Assembly: GCA_033816765.1 (NCBI GenBank)
Contig: CM066287.1
Location: forward strand, 1,736,001-1,800,000
Direction of reading: 5' to 3'
Length of the DNA stretch: 64,000 nucleotides
From: Nothopassalora personata
Taxonomy: Eukaryota; Ascomycota; Dothideomycetes; Mycosphaerellales; Mycosphaerellaceae
Every line of letters starts with the position of its first letter. Position 1 is the stretch's first letter. Both the position numbers and the translations under genes were made by a program. This document shows positions 11,525 to 22,878 of this stretch, one piece after another. The notes under the pieces are model-generated. The model had not been told where the DNA came from, made no database searches, and saw only the letters and a program-made list of their open reading frames with translations.

Positions 11525-13102
11525 TCACACTCCAGCGGCTTGATAGAAATCGCGAACACCTTGCCGCAACCCCTGCTCATACTCCCACACAAATTTCCCA
11601 GCCTGCCCACTTTCCCTCAATCGCTTCAACACCCACATATCAAGCATACCAATCTTGTCCGCACCGGAAAGGTTCTGCTGACTGCGCGTACCGAAAAACA
11701 CCATCGCATCGCTGAACCCAACATCCCACCCTTGCACGAAACGATCATGCTCATACTCACCAGGATGGGTCGAGTCCCAATATTGGCAATGCGAGCCCCA
11801 CGAATTGCCTCGAAGATGATCTCGCTGAGATTGTGCCTGGTCGATGCGTTGCTGGAGATCATGTATCTGAAGGGTGAGTGAGGTCGGCGGAGTGATGGCG
11901 TGCTGCTCCGTCATTTGTTTGAAGCCCCATTCGCCGCCGGGCATCCAGTCCATCTTGTAGGTCCAGAAGTAGCTGCCTCCTGCTCGTTGCTGATACCGTT
12001 GAGACTCGGCATGGCCGAAGTTGCGGACGAGCTGGTCTTTGGGATCGCCTCCACCTTTGGCCCATGAGGCGTCTCCGAGAACGCAGCTGTACTCGCCGAC
12101 TACAGCCTGGGAGGCGCCTCGATCAACGACGCTGCCATCTTTGAGCTCATTTTCGTGCAGCTTGCTTCCGACCTCGCATGTGATCTGCTGGGGTGATTTC
12201 TGCTGGTCGCCGTCGGAGAAGCACCAGTATAGATGAGTGTCGATGACCACAGGGTTGGCATGTCTGTGTGCCATTGTGTTCTTCTGCTGTATCCAGCCAG
12301 CGCAGCGTGTAAGGTCCCACCCATCGGAGATATAGATAGGCATGGTACAATCGATGGTCGACAGCTCTTTCAACACATCACGATACCACTCATACATGCC
12401 ATTGGCATCCCACTCCGCCTCATTGACGATCTGAATACCGGACACCGTAGGCATATCGTGGACTTGCTGAGCAATGAAACAGAGGCATCGGATAGCCAGG
12501 CTTTTGCTCTTACGCGAATGCCAGAATTCCGCCTTGCCACTATTCGTGCCAGAATGATCCCCTCCGTTAGCTCCACCCGGCAGAGCATGGAGATCAATCA
12601 GCACCCCGATCCCTCTCGAGCCGCAGCGCTGGACCAAGTCCTTGACAGCTTGCCATGCATGCTGATACACAGCTCCCACAGCTTGGAAAGGTGTGCCTTC
12701 GCAGTACGCAGGACCCAAGGTGAAGTATCCAATTGGAAGGCGGATCGCATTGCACTTTGCAACATCGCGAAGCCAATTGAGATCCGCATCGGTTGTATAC
12801 TCACGCCAGTGTCGTTCGAAGCGCTCGCGGGCTTTGTCAATGCCTTCCATCTTTACCCATCCTTCTACTGATGTCAATTCGCTTGAGCCAGGGAAACTTT
12901 CGTGATGCATGCAGCTGGTAAGCCATCGTTCCTGTACAAAGATTGATCCCAGGTTAGTACCATGATGATACCTGTATCTTGTCACGTCGGCAAGTGTCGG
13001 GGGCTGTATTGTTGACGGTGCTTCGGCTGCTTGGCTGTGCGATGATGTGTGAGGGTCGCTGTTGTCTAGGGCGGCTTTTGCTTTGTTGAGAAACTTCTTC
13101 AT
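11525..13102 (-). CDS. glycoside hydrolase family 5 protein, intracellular exo-beta-1,3-glucanase-like
   Basis: 525 residues in one exon. The fold order matches fungal GH5 glucan 1,3-beta-glucosidases: 'GTNLGSIFVQERWL' near 48-61, 'IRLPIGYFTLGP' near 120-131, the acid/base Glu in 'QIVNEAEW' (E228) and the nucleophile Glu in 'QAVVGEYSC' (E337). The usual 'NEP' is 'NEA', as in the yeast YBR056W subgroup. There is no signal peptide: the N-terminus (MKKFLNKAKAALDNSD) is amphipathic and polar, so a cytosolic or peripheral location is inferred. The substrate is not proven by sequence. Confidence 0.85.
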   Translation of the reverse strand: MKKFLNKAKAALDNSDPHTSSHSQAAEAPSTIQPPTLADVTRYRYHHGTNLGSIFVQERWLTSCMHHESFPGSSELTSVEGWVKMEGIDKARERFERHWREYTTDADLNWLRDVAKCNAIRLPIGYFTLGPAYCEGTPFQAVGAVYQHAWQAVKDLVQRCGSRGIGVLIDLHALPGGANGGDHSGTNSGKAEFWHSRKSKSLAIRCLCFIAQQVHDMPTVSGIQIVNEAEWDANGMYEWYRDVLKELSTIDCTMPIYISDGWDLTRCAGWIQQKNTMAHRHANPVVIDTHLYWCFSDGDQQKSPQQITCEVGSKLHENELKDGSVVDRGASQAVVGEYSCVLGDASWAKGGGDPKDQLVRNFGHAESQRYQQRAGGSYFWTYKMDWMPGGEWGFKQMTEQHAITPPTSLTLQIHDLQQRIDQAQSQRDHLRGNSWGSHCQYWDSTHPGEYEHDRFVQGWDVGFSDAMVFFGTRSQQNLSGADKIGMLDMWVLKRLRESGQAGKFVWEYEQGLRQGVRDFYQAAGV

Positions 13103-13548
13103 TCTGGCTCGGGGTTCAAAACGTGAGTTTGTAGTGAAATGCGCAAAGTGATGGAGACACAGGCAGATAGTATTGGTGAGGATGTCAGAGCAGGATGTTC
13201 GCTTTGAACGTGGAGCATGGGAGTGACGCAGGCTGCGTCATCCTGGGAAAGCACCAGTCCATGGCGAAGCTGAGACAAACGGCTCACGCGACCATCGTTC
13301 TTGCAGCGACACGTTGGCGGCTTAGAGCTTGCAGTTTGCTCCTGCCTTGATGAATTGATGAAAAGAGTTGACGGAACGAGCAAAGCCAAACAAAGATAGT
13401 GGGGGAACTCTTCACGTGATCGATCGTTCGTTCGTAAACTATTCTTTAGTCTTGCTTCAATATATCAGCGCACCTGGGTATCTCCGCCATGATAAACTCC
13501 ATAGCTGATTGCTGTCACACCTTACATCTGTTGAGATTACCTTTTTGC
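13103..13548. other. intergenic, GH5 promoter and membrane-gene 3' end
   Basis: About 0.45 kb between the GH5 start codon and the stop codon of the membrane protein gene, both on the minus strand. No further gene seen. Confidence 0.5.
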
Positions 13549-14716
13549 TTACTCATTGCCAACCCAGGCGAAGGCGAGACCGGTCAAGCCAGCAGCGGCC
13601 GCCCATACAGCAGACCATCCGAGAGCCCCAACCAGTTCCGTGCCCTCGATCGTGAAGTAAGTACGGACAAAGGTGTTCAGGAATGAGCATGCAGCGAGGA
13701 TTGCGGTGCGCTTTACCAAGATTTCTGCTCGGCGGGTGAACTCCTTGCCACGGAGACCTGGAATGCTGTTGCGAACGGTCTCCCCGAGCGTAGCCGTCTC
13801 TCCGTCGAAGCGGCGAGCCTTTGGTGCTACTTCCCTGTCGGTGAGGCCAGGTGTGCCGTGAGACCCAATGGCTGGCACGAAGATGAATTGCGTTGCCGCA
13901 TAGCCCAGTGGCGCGAACAGGCCCACCAGAACCCAGATCGCAGTGCTGTGCGCCTTCTCAAGGCTCCTCACGCCATCGAAGTGGAGAACGATGTATACTG
14001 GAAGCCAGGTGATGAAGCTGCCATAGACCACCACCGAGTATATCGACGATCCGAAAGCGGCGACGAACCATTGATTGATCGTGTCTTGAGCAACGCGTTG
14101 GTTGTCGGTTTTGGGAACAGTCGTGTCATGGCCACGGTTGAGGGTTCGGAAGGCCCAGAAGGGAATGGCAATGGTGAGAACATCGATGGCGAGTGGGATG
14201 ATGGTCGCGAAGAAGTCGATGCCGTAGAAAGTGTTTAGAAGAAAGTAGTGGGGCACGTTGTTCAGCAGCGTCAAGTAAGCAAGATCCATATCTGCGCAAC
14301 GAGTCAGCGGCGGTCAGAGGGAGGATGTAGCTTTGAGGGGACATGTACTCACAGTCGTAGCATGCGTACCATGCAATGCTAAGCTCAGCAAGCTTCCACA
14401 GGATCATCGCGCCGATGTGCCAAGCCGACGTCAGGTCGCGGCTGACGGCCGCCAGCTCTGGTCCGGCCCAGGGAGACAGCAGCGAGTATGAGAATGAGCT
14501 GAGGCTGAAGCTCGTCAGCACGACGAGTGGGAGTCGCAATGCTGATGGGATTTTCTGTGCTTGCGCGCGCACCGCGCCGCCTGCTGGAGCCATGACCGTT
14601 TGCGTGTTCGGATCGCGTATGGGGGCACCGTTGATGTCTGCGAATCTGCGCGTCTTCGTGTCAGCGCGATGTTGGTCGTTCGGTTGTACAGCGAGAATCG
14701 GCCCGTGAGATGCCAT
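13549..14716 (-). CDS. polytopic membrane protein of unknown function
   Basis: I do not recognise the family. Exons 14716-14353 and 14291-13549 are joined by a 61-bp intron (GTGAGT donor, GCGCAG acceptor) to give 368 residues. Seven or eight hydrophobic segments are visible, for example LPLVVLTSFSLSSFSYSLL, HIGAMILWKLAELSIAWY, IIPLAIDVLTIAIPFW, FITWLPVYIVLHF and GALGWSAVWAAAAGLTGLAF. The first 60 residues are polar. The ATG at 14716 (MASHGPILAV) is chosen; the frame stays open upstream to about 14803 without a better ATG, so an extra 5' exon is possible. Confidence 0.65.
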
Positions 14717-15644
14717 GTACTGTAGCGTGCGGCGCGTGTTGTTGTTTTCGCGGGCCACAGCATGCCAAACGCGAAAGCCACGGCCCGTGCGGACTCGCTG
14801 CAAGAGACAACGTCATCTTCCATGGCTCTGCATCTCCTCTCCGAAGATCTAATTCACTTATAGCGAACTTACGACATGTAGGTATGCCCGACCGCAAATC
14901 ACCTAAATTTCCAGACCTGAGCCAATCTATGCATGCCTTGGAACACACAACCGAAGTATGGTTGGTGCGGCGTTCTACGATCAGTAGGCCCACTTCACTA
15001 CGCTGGCAAATGGTAGGCGAGCCTTATGGACATCCCAAAGACAGCCTGGTGCCAGAAAGTCAGTGCGAGCATTGGGCGTAGGAACCACATTTCCGGCCTG
15101 TACCACAATCGCGCACAGAACCCGTGCGAGATTGAGAATGAATTTGATGGCCTCCTTGAAGCAGACTCCGGAGACGACCAGTATCTTTCCTGCTAGGGAG
15201 CACACAGAACACTTCAGCATACGAACGAAGTGTTAGATCCCCATATCCAGATTTTATTACAAAGGCCTGAGCCCGGCATGCAGAGTGAGTGGACCAATCC
15301 TTCCCATAATGAGCGGACCGCTATTGCATCCAGCCCTACGAAGCCACGCCATTGATCGAGAGATAAGTCCGGTATTTGGAACGTAGCTGATCCTCCAGAT
15401 CCGGTCTGAGATGACGACTTTTTGGTGGGCAGCATACATGACTTGCTGACCTACCTGTTGGCCGGCAGCCTGCATTAACAATGATCTAGCGAAATAGCTG
15501 CGAATCGACTGCCATCGCGCCGTCCATGTTACTTGATATTAGCGAGGACTTGCGGAAATTGTGCGGATTGCACTCATGGTTGATGATAGATGTATCAAAG
15601 CCAATACCACCACATGAGCATCAACTCTCTAAATCGTACGAGAG
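14717..15644. other. intergenic, no gene supported
   Basis: About 0.9 kb between the membrane protein gene and the decayed methyltransferase. No RNA gene, repeat or convincing frame seen. Confidence 0.45.
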
Positions 15645-16554
15645 TCATTTGACCTTCAAAGCTTGCAATGTGTAACTCAATGGCATGTTATCCTTGCCCT
15701 GCTTAAGCTCCCACTCGCCTGCTACAGTCAGCACAGCATCGCTCGACGTGGTACTCGGTGCATACCAAAAGGCCCTGTCTGAGCCATCTGCCGCAGCAGC
15801 GCACAGTAAGAAACACTCTTATACTCTCCAAGCCCTGTAATCACCATCCCCGCATCCATCACAGCCTGCACAATCTCTCCCATACCATGATTCTACTCGG
15901 CAGTTTTAGTGTTCTTGAAGATATGATCGGCACCCACATACATCCTTCCAGCGTCAAACTCCATCGGCATCTCCAATTCAACGTGATCGCATCGTCGATG
16001 GCCCATAACATGGGATGTCCCTCCCGAATGAAGAGCCTTCCACCAGGCTTTAGCAGTTCTGAAACGACTTTCGCCCATTGTTTGATATCTGGCAACCAGC
16101 ACAGCGCACCAATTCCGGCGTACACCAGGTCATATGATCCTGCATGGAGCTGCGTGAACGCGTGATACACATTCGCCTCCACGAAGGATAGCTTGTTGCC
16201 TCCAGCTGCATGATCTGCGAAATGCCGGGCTTGCTTCAATGCCTCGGGCGAGAAGTCCAGGCCGGTCACTTTTGAGGCTCCCAATCGTGCATTGGAGGTG
16301 CACGATGTCGAGGTTGGTAATGTTGCCTAGAAGGAGTTTGTTGAACTGGACTACTTCGTAGATGAAGTTGGATCCGAGGAGTTGGCGCTGGTAGCAGTGG
16401 CAGGGAGAATTCGCGTGCTGGACCGGTCAGTACTGGACTGGAGGGCTGGGGATGGTTTGAGATGCCTGTGATGCTCTTTCGTACCAGTTTGCTGGACAAA
16501 GGTAAACCAGCGTAGGTGTATAGCCACGAACAGGTCCTGAGAGCTGTGCGACAT
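15645..16554 (-). pseudogene. decayed class I SAM-dependent methyltransferase
   Basis: The middle frame (16284-15859) reads as a methyltransferase with 'GASKVTGLDFSPEALKQAR', 'YAGIGALCWLPDIKQWA' and 'LLKPGGRLFIREGHPML'. Upstream, another frame carries 'FNKLLLGNITNLDIVHLQC', the start of motif I; the expected glycine-rich link to 'GASKVTG' is missing with a frame change. Downstream, a third frame carries 'FDAGRMYVGADHIF', then an in-frame TAG just before 'NHGMGEIVQAVMDAG', then an intact-looking 47-bp intron (15765-15719) and the conserved end 'GEWELKQGK...PLSYTLQALK', stopping at 15645. At least one deletion, one further frameshift and one nonsense change separate these pieces. The 5' end is uncertain. 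Confidence 0.75.
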
Positions 16555-17461
16555 TTCAACAGCTAGGTTTCAAGCGACGTTCGCAATTCGTGTGCTAGAG
16601 ACACCGCACGCAATGTGAGGCAGGTACATAACATCGTGTCAGAGCAACATGGTCCGACATTCTCTGGCACTGGGAAGTTGTACTATGTTACTTTTTTGTG
16701 AGCACCATGGCTGCAGCTCGTCCTAGTGATGTGGATGCTCTGCCGCCCCGATGCCTACATCACGCCGGTATTAACTTCTCGCCGTGAATAGGACAGCGGG
16801 CTCAAGTCCGAGCCCAACAAGCTTCCCGTTTGCACAGATATTGAAGACGTGATAGCAGATGTCAATGGCGTGGTGTCCGTCGTTATCGATGTCGAAAGAG
16901 ACGAAGACATCACTTCACTTTTTGCACGTGCTCTCTCCGCATTTTATCCAGATCGCAGAATTATTTACAGTTCACGCTCCTGCGCTACGTTTCACAAATC
17001 TATGGAGTACCAACCGTCAGGGACGAGGTGCATTATTGGTGCCTCCGACGATCGACGCCGCACCTCGGACAGGTATGCAAACACTACCAAGAAACCTCCT
17101 GACACCTCATCGCGGAGACTTGACATAAACCATCTCTTGCATCTTCACTATATTCCCGTTTACCACGGTCGATGCGACTGCGGGGCGCAGCACGGTCATT
17201 CAAACAGCAAAGCCCATAATTACACCAACTGCGGGAGGCTGGGCCAGGCGCGTGTGTAGCAGACACTCGAAAGCTGTGCGCGCGTGCAGGAGTAAGAGAC
17301 AAGCAGGAAGCTGAGGACAGGACACAGTGAACTATCGCAAGCTTCTTGGGAACGAATCTGAGATTCGTTGTTGCTTGCGACCATTTCTGCGACTCGAATA
17401 CGTTCACGCGAAGACATACGAGACCACGACCAAGCGCCGCCATACGAACGACACACTCACA
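16555..17461. other. intergenic upstream of fibroin-3-related gene
   Basis: About 0.9 kb holding only short frames. The segment just before 17462 should contain the promoter and 5' UTR of the next gene. Confidence 0.5.
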
Positions 17462-18610
17462 ATGCCGAGCATACTATTGCAGCGCGATGTTGGATCTTCG
17501 CTCGCTAGTGTCAAGCATACATTCTCGGGCTGGGACAGTTGCATGAGCAAGGCATATTGCAAGTGGCCTGTAGTGATAGCCATAATCATAGGATCCTTGA
17601 TCATCCTATCACTAGTGTGGTGTTGCGCCAGGTGCCTTTGTTGCGGTGCTGAGTGCTGTTGCGGCTGCCTTTCATGCTGCAATGCGTGCTGCCCCTCCCC
17701 AAGAGGAGGGAGATCTAGCAAAAATGATGGGTACCAGCAAGCGCCCCCAACACCCTACCAAAACCAGTACCATCAGCCTCCGCCTCCTATGTATGCCAGT
17801 GGAGCAGCAGGATACAGGAGCGCGGCTGTTCCGCAGACAGCAACCTTTGATACGCCTTCGAAAGGCGCAAAGTACAATGGGGATGCACTGCCAGCGATGC
17901 CAAGCTGGGACAATGCAACGAGCAGGAAAGTAGAGCTGCCTTACGAGGATGTTGAGATGGAGAAGTTCGATCAGCGAGGGGCAAGTCCCAATGCAGGATC
18001 GCAGATGCTATACCAGAACCCAGACCCAGCGTACGCTGGACAGCAAGACAGTCTGCTTCCCAAGCAGGAGACAGGATGGGCCTACAACCGAGGTAGCACG
18101 CCTAATGTGTCGGCGGCTCACTCCGGCGATATTGGTACCATGACCGCTGCAGCGCAGCCGTACAATGACTACCAACAGCAGCGGCAGCTCTCGCCCTCTC
18201 CTTATGGATCACAGAATCAGAGTCGTGGACCGACTCCGCCTTCATCGTACTACGACAAAGGTCGTGGACCGACTTCACCTTCTGCATACAGCTCGCAGAA
18301 CCAGGTTCGTGGACCAGCCGGACCTGTTCCATACTCGCCTGCGCTGCGGAATGCAGTCTCACCGGATGAGACCTTTCACACAGCAACCGGCGATTCGAAC
18401 ATGAATTACTTCGGAAGCGGTCAGCGAGGAGGCGTTGGCTATGAGGCGAGCATACCTCCCAGCTACCACACCAGCGCGCCTAACGAAGTCGTCTCTCCCA
18501 TGACAGCCGTTAGTCCACAGGCCAGTTATCCCGGACAACAGCAATACCAGGCATATGGAGGGTCGAATGCTGGGAGGCAAGCCGCTCCAGGTTCATGGAG
18601 GGAAGTTTAG
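17462..18610 (+). CDS. fibroin-3-related fungal membrane protein
   Basis: Member of a Pezizomycotina family usually annotated as fibroin-3 related; molecular role unknown. 382 residues, single exon. Visible: a conserved N-terminus (MPSILLQRDVGSS), a membrane helix at about 36-53 (PVVIAIIIGSLIILSLVW), and directly after it a cluster of 13 cysteines in 25 residues, a likely palmitoylation site. The rest is a long Pro/Gln/Tyr/Ser-rich tail with imperfect 'QNQ.RGP.PPSSYY' repeats at about 260-300. The open frame extends 45 codons upstream, but the ATG at 17462 in context CACAATG starts the family-conserved sequence. Confidence 0.85.
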   Translation: MPSILLQRDVGSSLASVKHTFSGWDSCMSKAYCKWPVVIAIIIGSLIILSLVWCCARCLCCGAECCCGCLSCCNACCPSPRGGRSSKNDGYQQAPPTPYQNQYHQPPPPMYASGAAGYRSAAVPQTATFDTPSKGAKYNGDALPAMPSWDNATSRKVELPYEDVEMEKFDQRGASPNAGSQMLYQNPDPAYAGQQDSLLPKQETGWAYNRGSTPNVSAAHSGDIGTMTAAAQPYNDYQQQRQLSPSPYGSQNQSRGPTPPSSYYDKGRGPTSPSAYSSQNQVRGPAGPVPYSPALRNAVSPDETFHTATGDSNMNYFGSGQRGGVGYEASIPPSYHTSAPNEVVSPMTAVSPQASYPGQQQYQAYGGSNAGRQAAPGSWREV

Positions 18611-19408
18611 GTTTTGAAAATACGCATCCGCGTGCGCCACCCCGCAGGCGGTGTCGTGTCCACGCAGAGACGATGCAGAGCTTCAGATCGCACGTCGAGA
18701 CTATTGGTCTTGACATGCGAAAATCTAGCACATGTACGCTGAATGTCTCACATGCGAGTGTTTCTTTTTCATGCAATGCAAAGGCGTCGCCACTTCCCGG
18801 GTGGTCATTTTCGGAATTCGGCACGATTCCGTAGTCTGACTGGACATGAGATGTGAGAAATTTGCACTCGTCCTTGTTCTCTCGCAGATCAAAGATGGAG
18901 CAAGGTGAGAATCTGGATGACATGTTCAGCAGCTGGTGGAGCGGTTGAACAGAATCTTCCTGACAGATCAAACTCGCGTGTGTCTTGCGGACATCGATTG
19001 GATCCAAGGTATGAGAAATTAGCATTGGTGCCTGTCGTGTCTCAGGCGAGTGGCAAACTGTCTCCATGGATGACTCGCTTGGAGCTGAAAATGACACGTT
19101 AGGCAATTTGAGAACATTGTTTCGATTCCACTTTCATAGACGATATGAATCTTCGCAGAGCCGCAACGGTGACGTAGTAACGCAGCTGTCTTCGCCATGG
19201 AAGCGCCGTTGCTAGACCAGGTTCCATAGTGGAGTCGGCGGACACGAGGCGAGCAGCGTGTTCGAGATCGCGGCAGCGAGATGGCCTTGTTCACAGGACA
19301 AACAAGCAACCGAGGTGAATAGCTACAGTATAGCATTGGAGTCGGTCCGTTTGAGGTCGCGTGGCAGGCAGGGCTGGCCGATGCGGGGAGCGCTTTTCTT
19401 GGGCTTAA
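18611..19408. other. intergenic between fibroin-3-related gene and glucokinase leader
   Basis: About 0.8 kb. No supported gene; presumably the 3' UTR of the upstream gene and the glucokinase promoter. Confidence 0.45.
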
Positions 19409-20011
19409 CCTCCAAAAGTTGTACTACCACCACCACCACCACCACGCACGTTCAGCCGTGAATCGCACGACACATCGATTGGTATAGAGCTGCTCCACCC
19501 TTCTCCGCGACTCTCCGAATTTGCTCCAGGCGCTTGCTGTCACTGCCACGCCACACCACACCTCTCTGCTGTTTGTTCTGCTTCTTCCTCACGATCCACC
19601 CAAACATCAGCCATCCTGGCACGGCGCAGACAACACCGCTCCTACAGCCTCCCGACCCAGCCCAAAGAGGCCACCCTCGCCCGCCTTAAACGCGCCAGAA
19701 ACGTCCCGGACCTCAAGGAACAGGACGAAGAGCTCCCCTTCCTACGCGACCTTCGAGGAAGCAAGTCGGTCTACAGCAGACTTCGACATCGAGCTGCCGA
19801 GCCCACCGCTCTCGGCGCTCTCGTCGTCCTACTACTGCTAGTCCTCGCGCAGTTCATCCTACCGGTCTACAGGTCGCTGCCCTCTCTGCAATCCCGCTAC
19901 CCACCGCTACCACCACCGTCCTGCCCGTCGCCGAACCCATTTGTCTCAGAACTGTACTGCCGAGCTCCACCGCACGTTCCCGGAAGCTTGTACCACCAGA
20001 ATCCGCGCAGT
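19409..20011 (+). other. C-rich leader in frame with glucokinase, no ATG
   Basis: 201 codons immediately upstream of the glucokinase ATG are open in the same frame but contain no ATG. From about 19613 the translation looks protein-like: a basic start, an acidic segment 'LKEQDEELPFLRDLRG', and a hydrophobic stretch 'LGALVVLLLLVLAQFILP'. It may be a long 5' UTR, an upstream exon joined from elsewhere, or a non-AUG extension. The region is poor in stops in more than one frame because it is C-rich, so the open frame alone is weak evidence. Confidence 0.4.
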
Positions 20012-21686
20012 ATGGCATTAGCTCAAGCAGCAGAGCGGGTAGCCGCCGAGTTCGAGTACCCCAAGGAAGATGTGAACCGTGGCGTCAAAGAGTTCATCCG
20101 CCAAATGGACGAAGGTCTGGGCAAGACTGGTGCGACCATGTCCCAGATCCCGACCTATGTCACGGCTGTGCCAAATGGAACGGAAGAGGGACTGTATATG
20201 GCTGTCGATCTCGGAGGCACCAACTTCCGAGTGTGTTCCATTCAGCTGCATGGCAACAGCACGTTCAGCTTGACGCAGAGCAAGGTTGCCATCCCGAAGG
20301 ATCTTATGGTTGCCAAGACGAGCCATGAGCTGTTTGCGTTCTTGGCGAAGCAGATTGAGCTCTTTCTGAAGACGCACCATGGGGAGCACTACCAAGGGCG
20401 CAAGGAGAAGAAGAAGTCGTTCATGAGCGAGCGGGATGAGGAGGTCTTCAGCTTGGGTTTCACGTTCAGCTTTCCGGTGCAGCAGTCTGGTATCAATAAG
20501 GGCACACTCATCAGGTGGACTAAGGGCTTTGACATTCACGATACTGTTGGAAAGGATGTCTGTGCGCTGCTGCAGCAGGAGATCGATGCACTCGGCCTAC
20601 CTGTGAGAGTCGCAGCTTTGGTGAACGACACTGTTGGCACGCTCATGGCAAGATCATACACATCGCCTGGTAAGACTGGCACACTTCTTGGCGCGATCTT
20701 CGGCACAGGAACGAACGGCGCGTACGTTGAGAAGCTGGACAAGGTCACGAAGCTCAACAAGCTGGGAGCTGAAGCTGGTGATGTGGACAGGACAACTGGT
20801 GAGATGGTCATCAACACTGAGTGGGGCAGCTTTGACAACCAGCTGTCTGTTCTTCCCAATACACCATATGATCGCGACCTTGACCGGGAGAGTGTCAATC
20901 CTGGCATCCAGATGTTCGAAAAGCGCGTGTCAGGTATGTTCTTGGGGGAGATCTTGCGAAGGTCTCTGCTCAGCCTGTTGAACGACAAGGCTGTTCCTCT
21001 CTTCACGGACGAGCACAGCAACCAGAACGATGTCCACAGCACAACGAATGTGGACAAGGATTCGCCTCTGTACAGACAGTGGGGTATTGACACGTCTTTC
21101 CTGTCCATCACCTCTGGAGACAATTCGGCCGGCCTGAAGGTGACACGCCAGACTCTTGACAAGGAATACGGCGTTACTGCCGCCTCCTCAGAAGACGCCG
21201 AAGCAGTGCGCCTTATCGCCAGCGCAATCGGCAAGCGTGCCGCTAGGCTTTCAGCTGTTGCTATCGCTGCAGTCGTGATCGCCACTGACAAGCTCAAGAA
21301 GCCGACTGACATTCCCACTACCAACAACGCTTCTCTAGAGGTGAACGAAGATGACATTGTCGACATTGGTGTCGACGGTAGCTTAGTGGAGTTCTATCCG
21401 AGATTTGAGGAGTACATTCGTGAAGCGCTCAGAGAAATCCCAGAGATTGGACCAGAGGGCGAGAAGAAGATCCGAATTGGTATCGCGAAGGATGGTAGTG
21501 GTGTGGGTGCGGCGCTGATCGCGCTTGTGGCGGATAAGGCAATGAAGGGTAAGTCATCTCGATCCTGCTCGTGAGAGAAATTCTTGCTGACGTCGTGTAG
21601 TATCAGCACCAAGCTCATCATCTAGCGGCGGTTTCTTGTCAAGCTTGATTGCTAGTATCAACAGAAGCATTCGGTACCGTGTGTAG
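20012..21686 (+). CDS. glkA: glucokinase
   Basis: Phosphorylates glucose to glucose-6-phosphate with ATP in the cytosol, the entry step of glycolysis. Seen: phosphate-1 loop 'AVDLGGTNFRV', sugar-binding 'LGFTFSFPVQQ', 'TKGF', catalytic region 'ALVNDTVGTLMA', phosphate-2 'GAIFGTGTNGAYVE', 'INTEWGSFDN' and the C-terminal adenosine segment 'IGIAKDGSGVGAALIALVADKAMK'. Exon 1 runs 20012-21548; a 52-bp intron (21549-21600, GTAAGT donor, GCTGAC branch, GTGTAG acceptor) leads to a short last exon ending at 21686 (Ser-rich, ending SIRYRV), giving 540 residues. The 'TQSKVAIPKDLM' segment fits fungal glucokinase better than hexokinase. The ATG at 20012 (MALAQAAERVAAEF) starts family-like sequence. Confidence 0.92.
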
Positions 21687-22878
21687 AGCAACAGGGTTTC
21701 ACTTGCATAGGATTCGGAACCAAACACAGCGCAACGGAGGAGTTTATGTGGTAATATGATGTATTTAAGTGGCACTTTTGCACATAGCACTGGCGCTCAT
21801 AGGCGCAGGAAATCGCCGACTTCGAAATCAGCCCTTTGGGGTCTTTCACTATGGTTGGCCAACGCAGGATATGGAAGCAGCAATTCTCGGAGCCGTACTT
21901 GGGCACTCCATTCCAGGTGCAATAGTTTAAGATTCGTTGTGATCGGTTGACAGCGTGCACCCACACGGACAGAGGACCAAAATCTCGCGCATTTGGCGGG
22001 ACCTCGAGATTGCAAAATGTGGTACTTTTGCACCAAGTATGGGTGCGTTTATGGCACGTGGAATTGAACGATCCATCTTGGGTCGCTGATTGCTGCTCGT
22101 GTGATGAGGCAAAGGTGGCACTGGGTGGGCAGTCAGTTGCCTTGGTTGGCGAGTCGCAAATGTATGCCGAAGCGAGCGATGAGGATGCATCACGGCACTC
22201 TACCGATGCTAGAAGCAGGCCTCAATCGCTGGTCATGCACCGCATCCGTCAACATCGGGATACCAAGACCGCTTCTGCGTTCATCATCGATCTCAGCAAA
22301 GTTCAGGATCATGACGACCTGTGAGCAAGAAGCCAGCGGCAGCTAGAATCGAGTCGCTTCTCCGCTGTTTGCAGATGCTGTAGGTATCAGGCTGAAAGGT
22401 GAGCTGAGAACAACCGCTCATGCGGGAAAGTCCCGGCATTGGTCTACCAATTTACGGGGCCTGCATCCACCGCACAGCGGCAGCTCGTGCCTAGCTTTAT
22501 GGGATGATGTCAAGAAGGCAATCACATGCAGTCACAGTTTTGACGAGCTAGCTCGCTGGCCTCGTCCCCGGAGAAACCTCACTTGCATGAGGCTGCGTTA
22601 CGGGAGCCGAACCGATGCTCACCTATGCAGGTTGTCCAGGGCCGAGCGGCGTTTCACCATCCTGAATGAAGTCCCTTACTCCATCGGATGTAGCAACGTA
22701 CAACTCACGGCGGTCATCGTTCACATACAAGATGTGTCGGCGGCACCTGTCGTTGTAGGCTGTGCTTCATTGCGCTGCTGCTCCTTTTATACATCATTGA
22801 GCATGGATCGACAGATAATTTGCGAAGTCAACCCAAGTCTTACCCCCACCAAGGACGATTATCGTCCAGACAACTTCG
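21687..22878. other. intergenic, no gene supported
   Basis: About 1.2 kb after glucokinase. Frames of 80-125 codons occur on both strands but none resembles a protein family. Confidence 0.45.
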
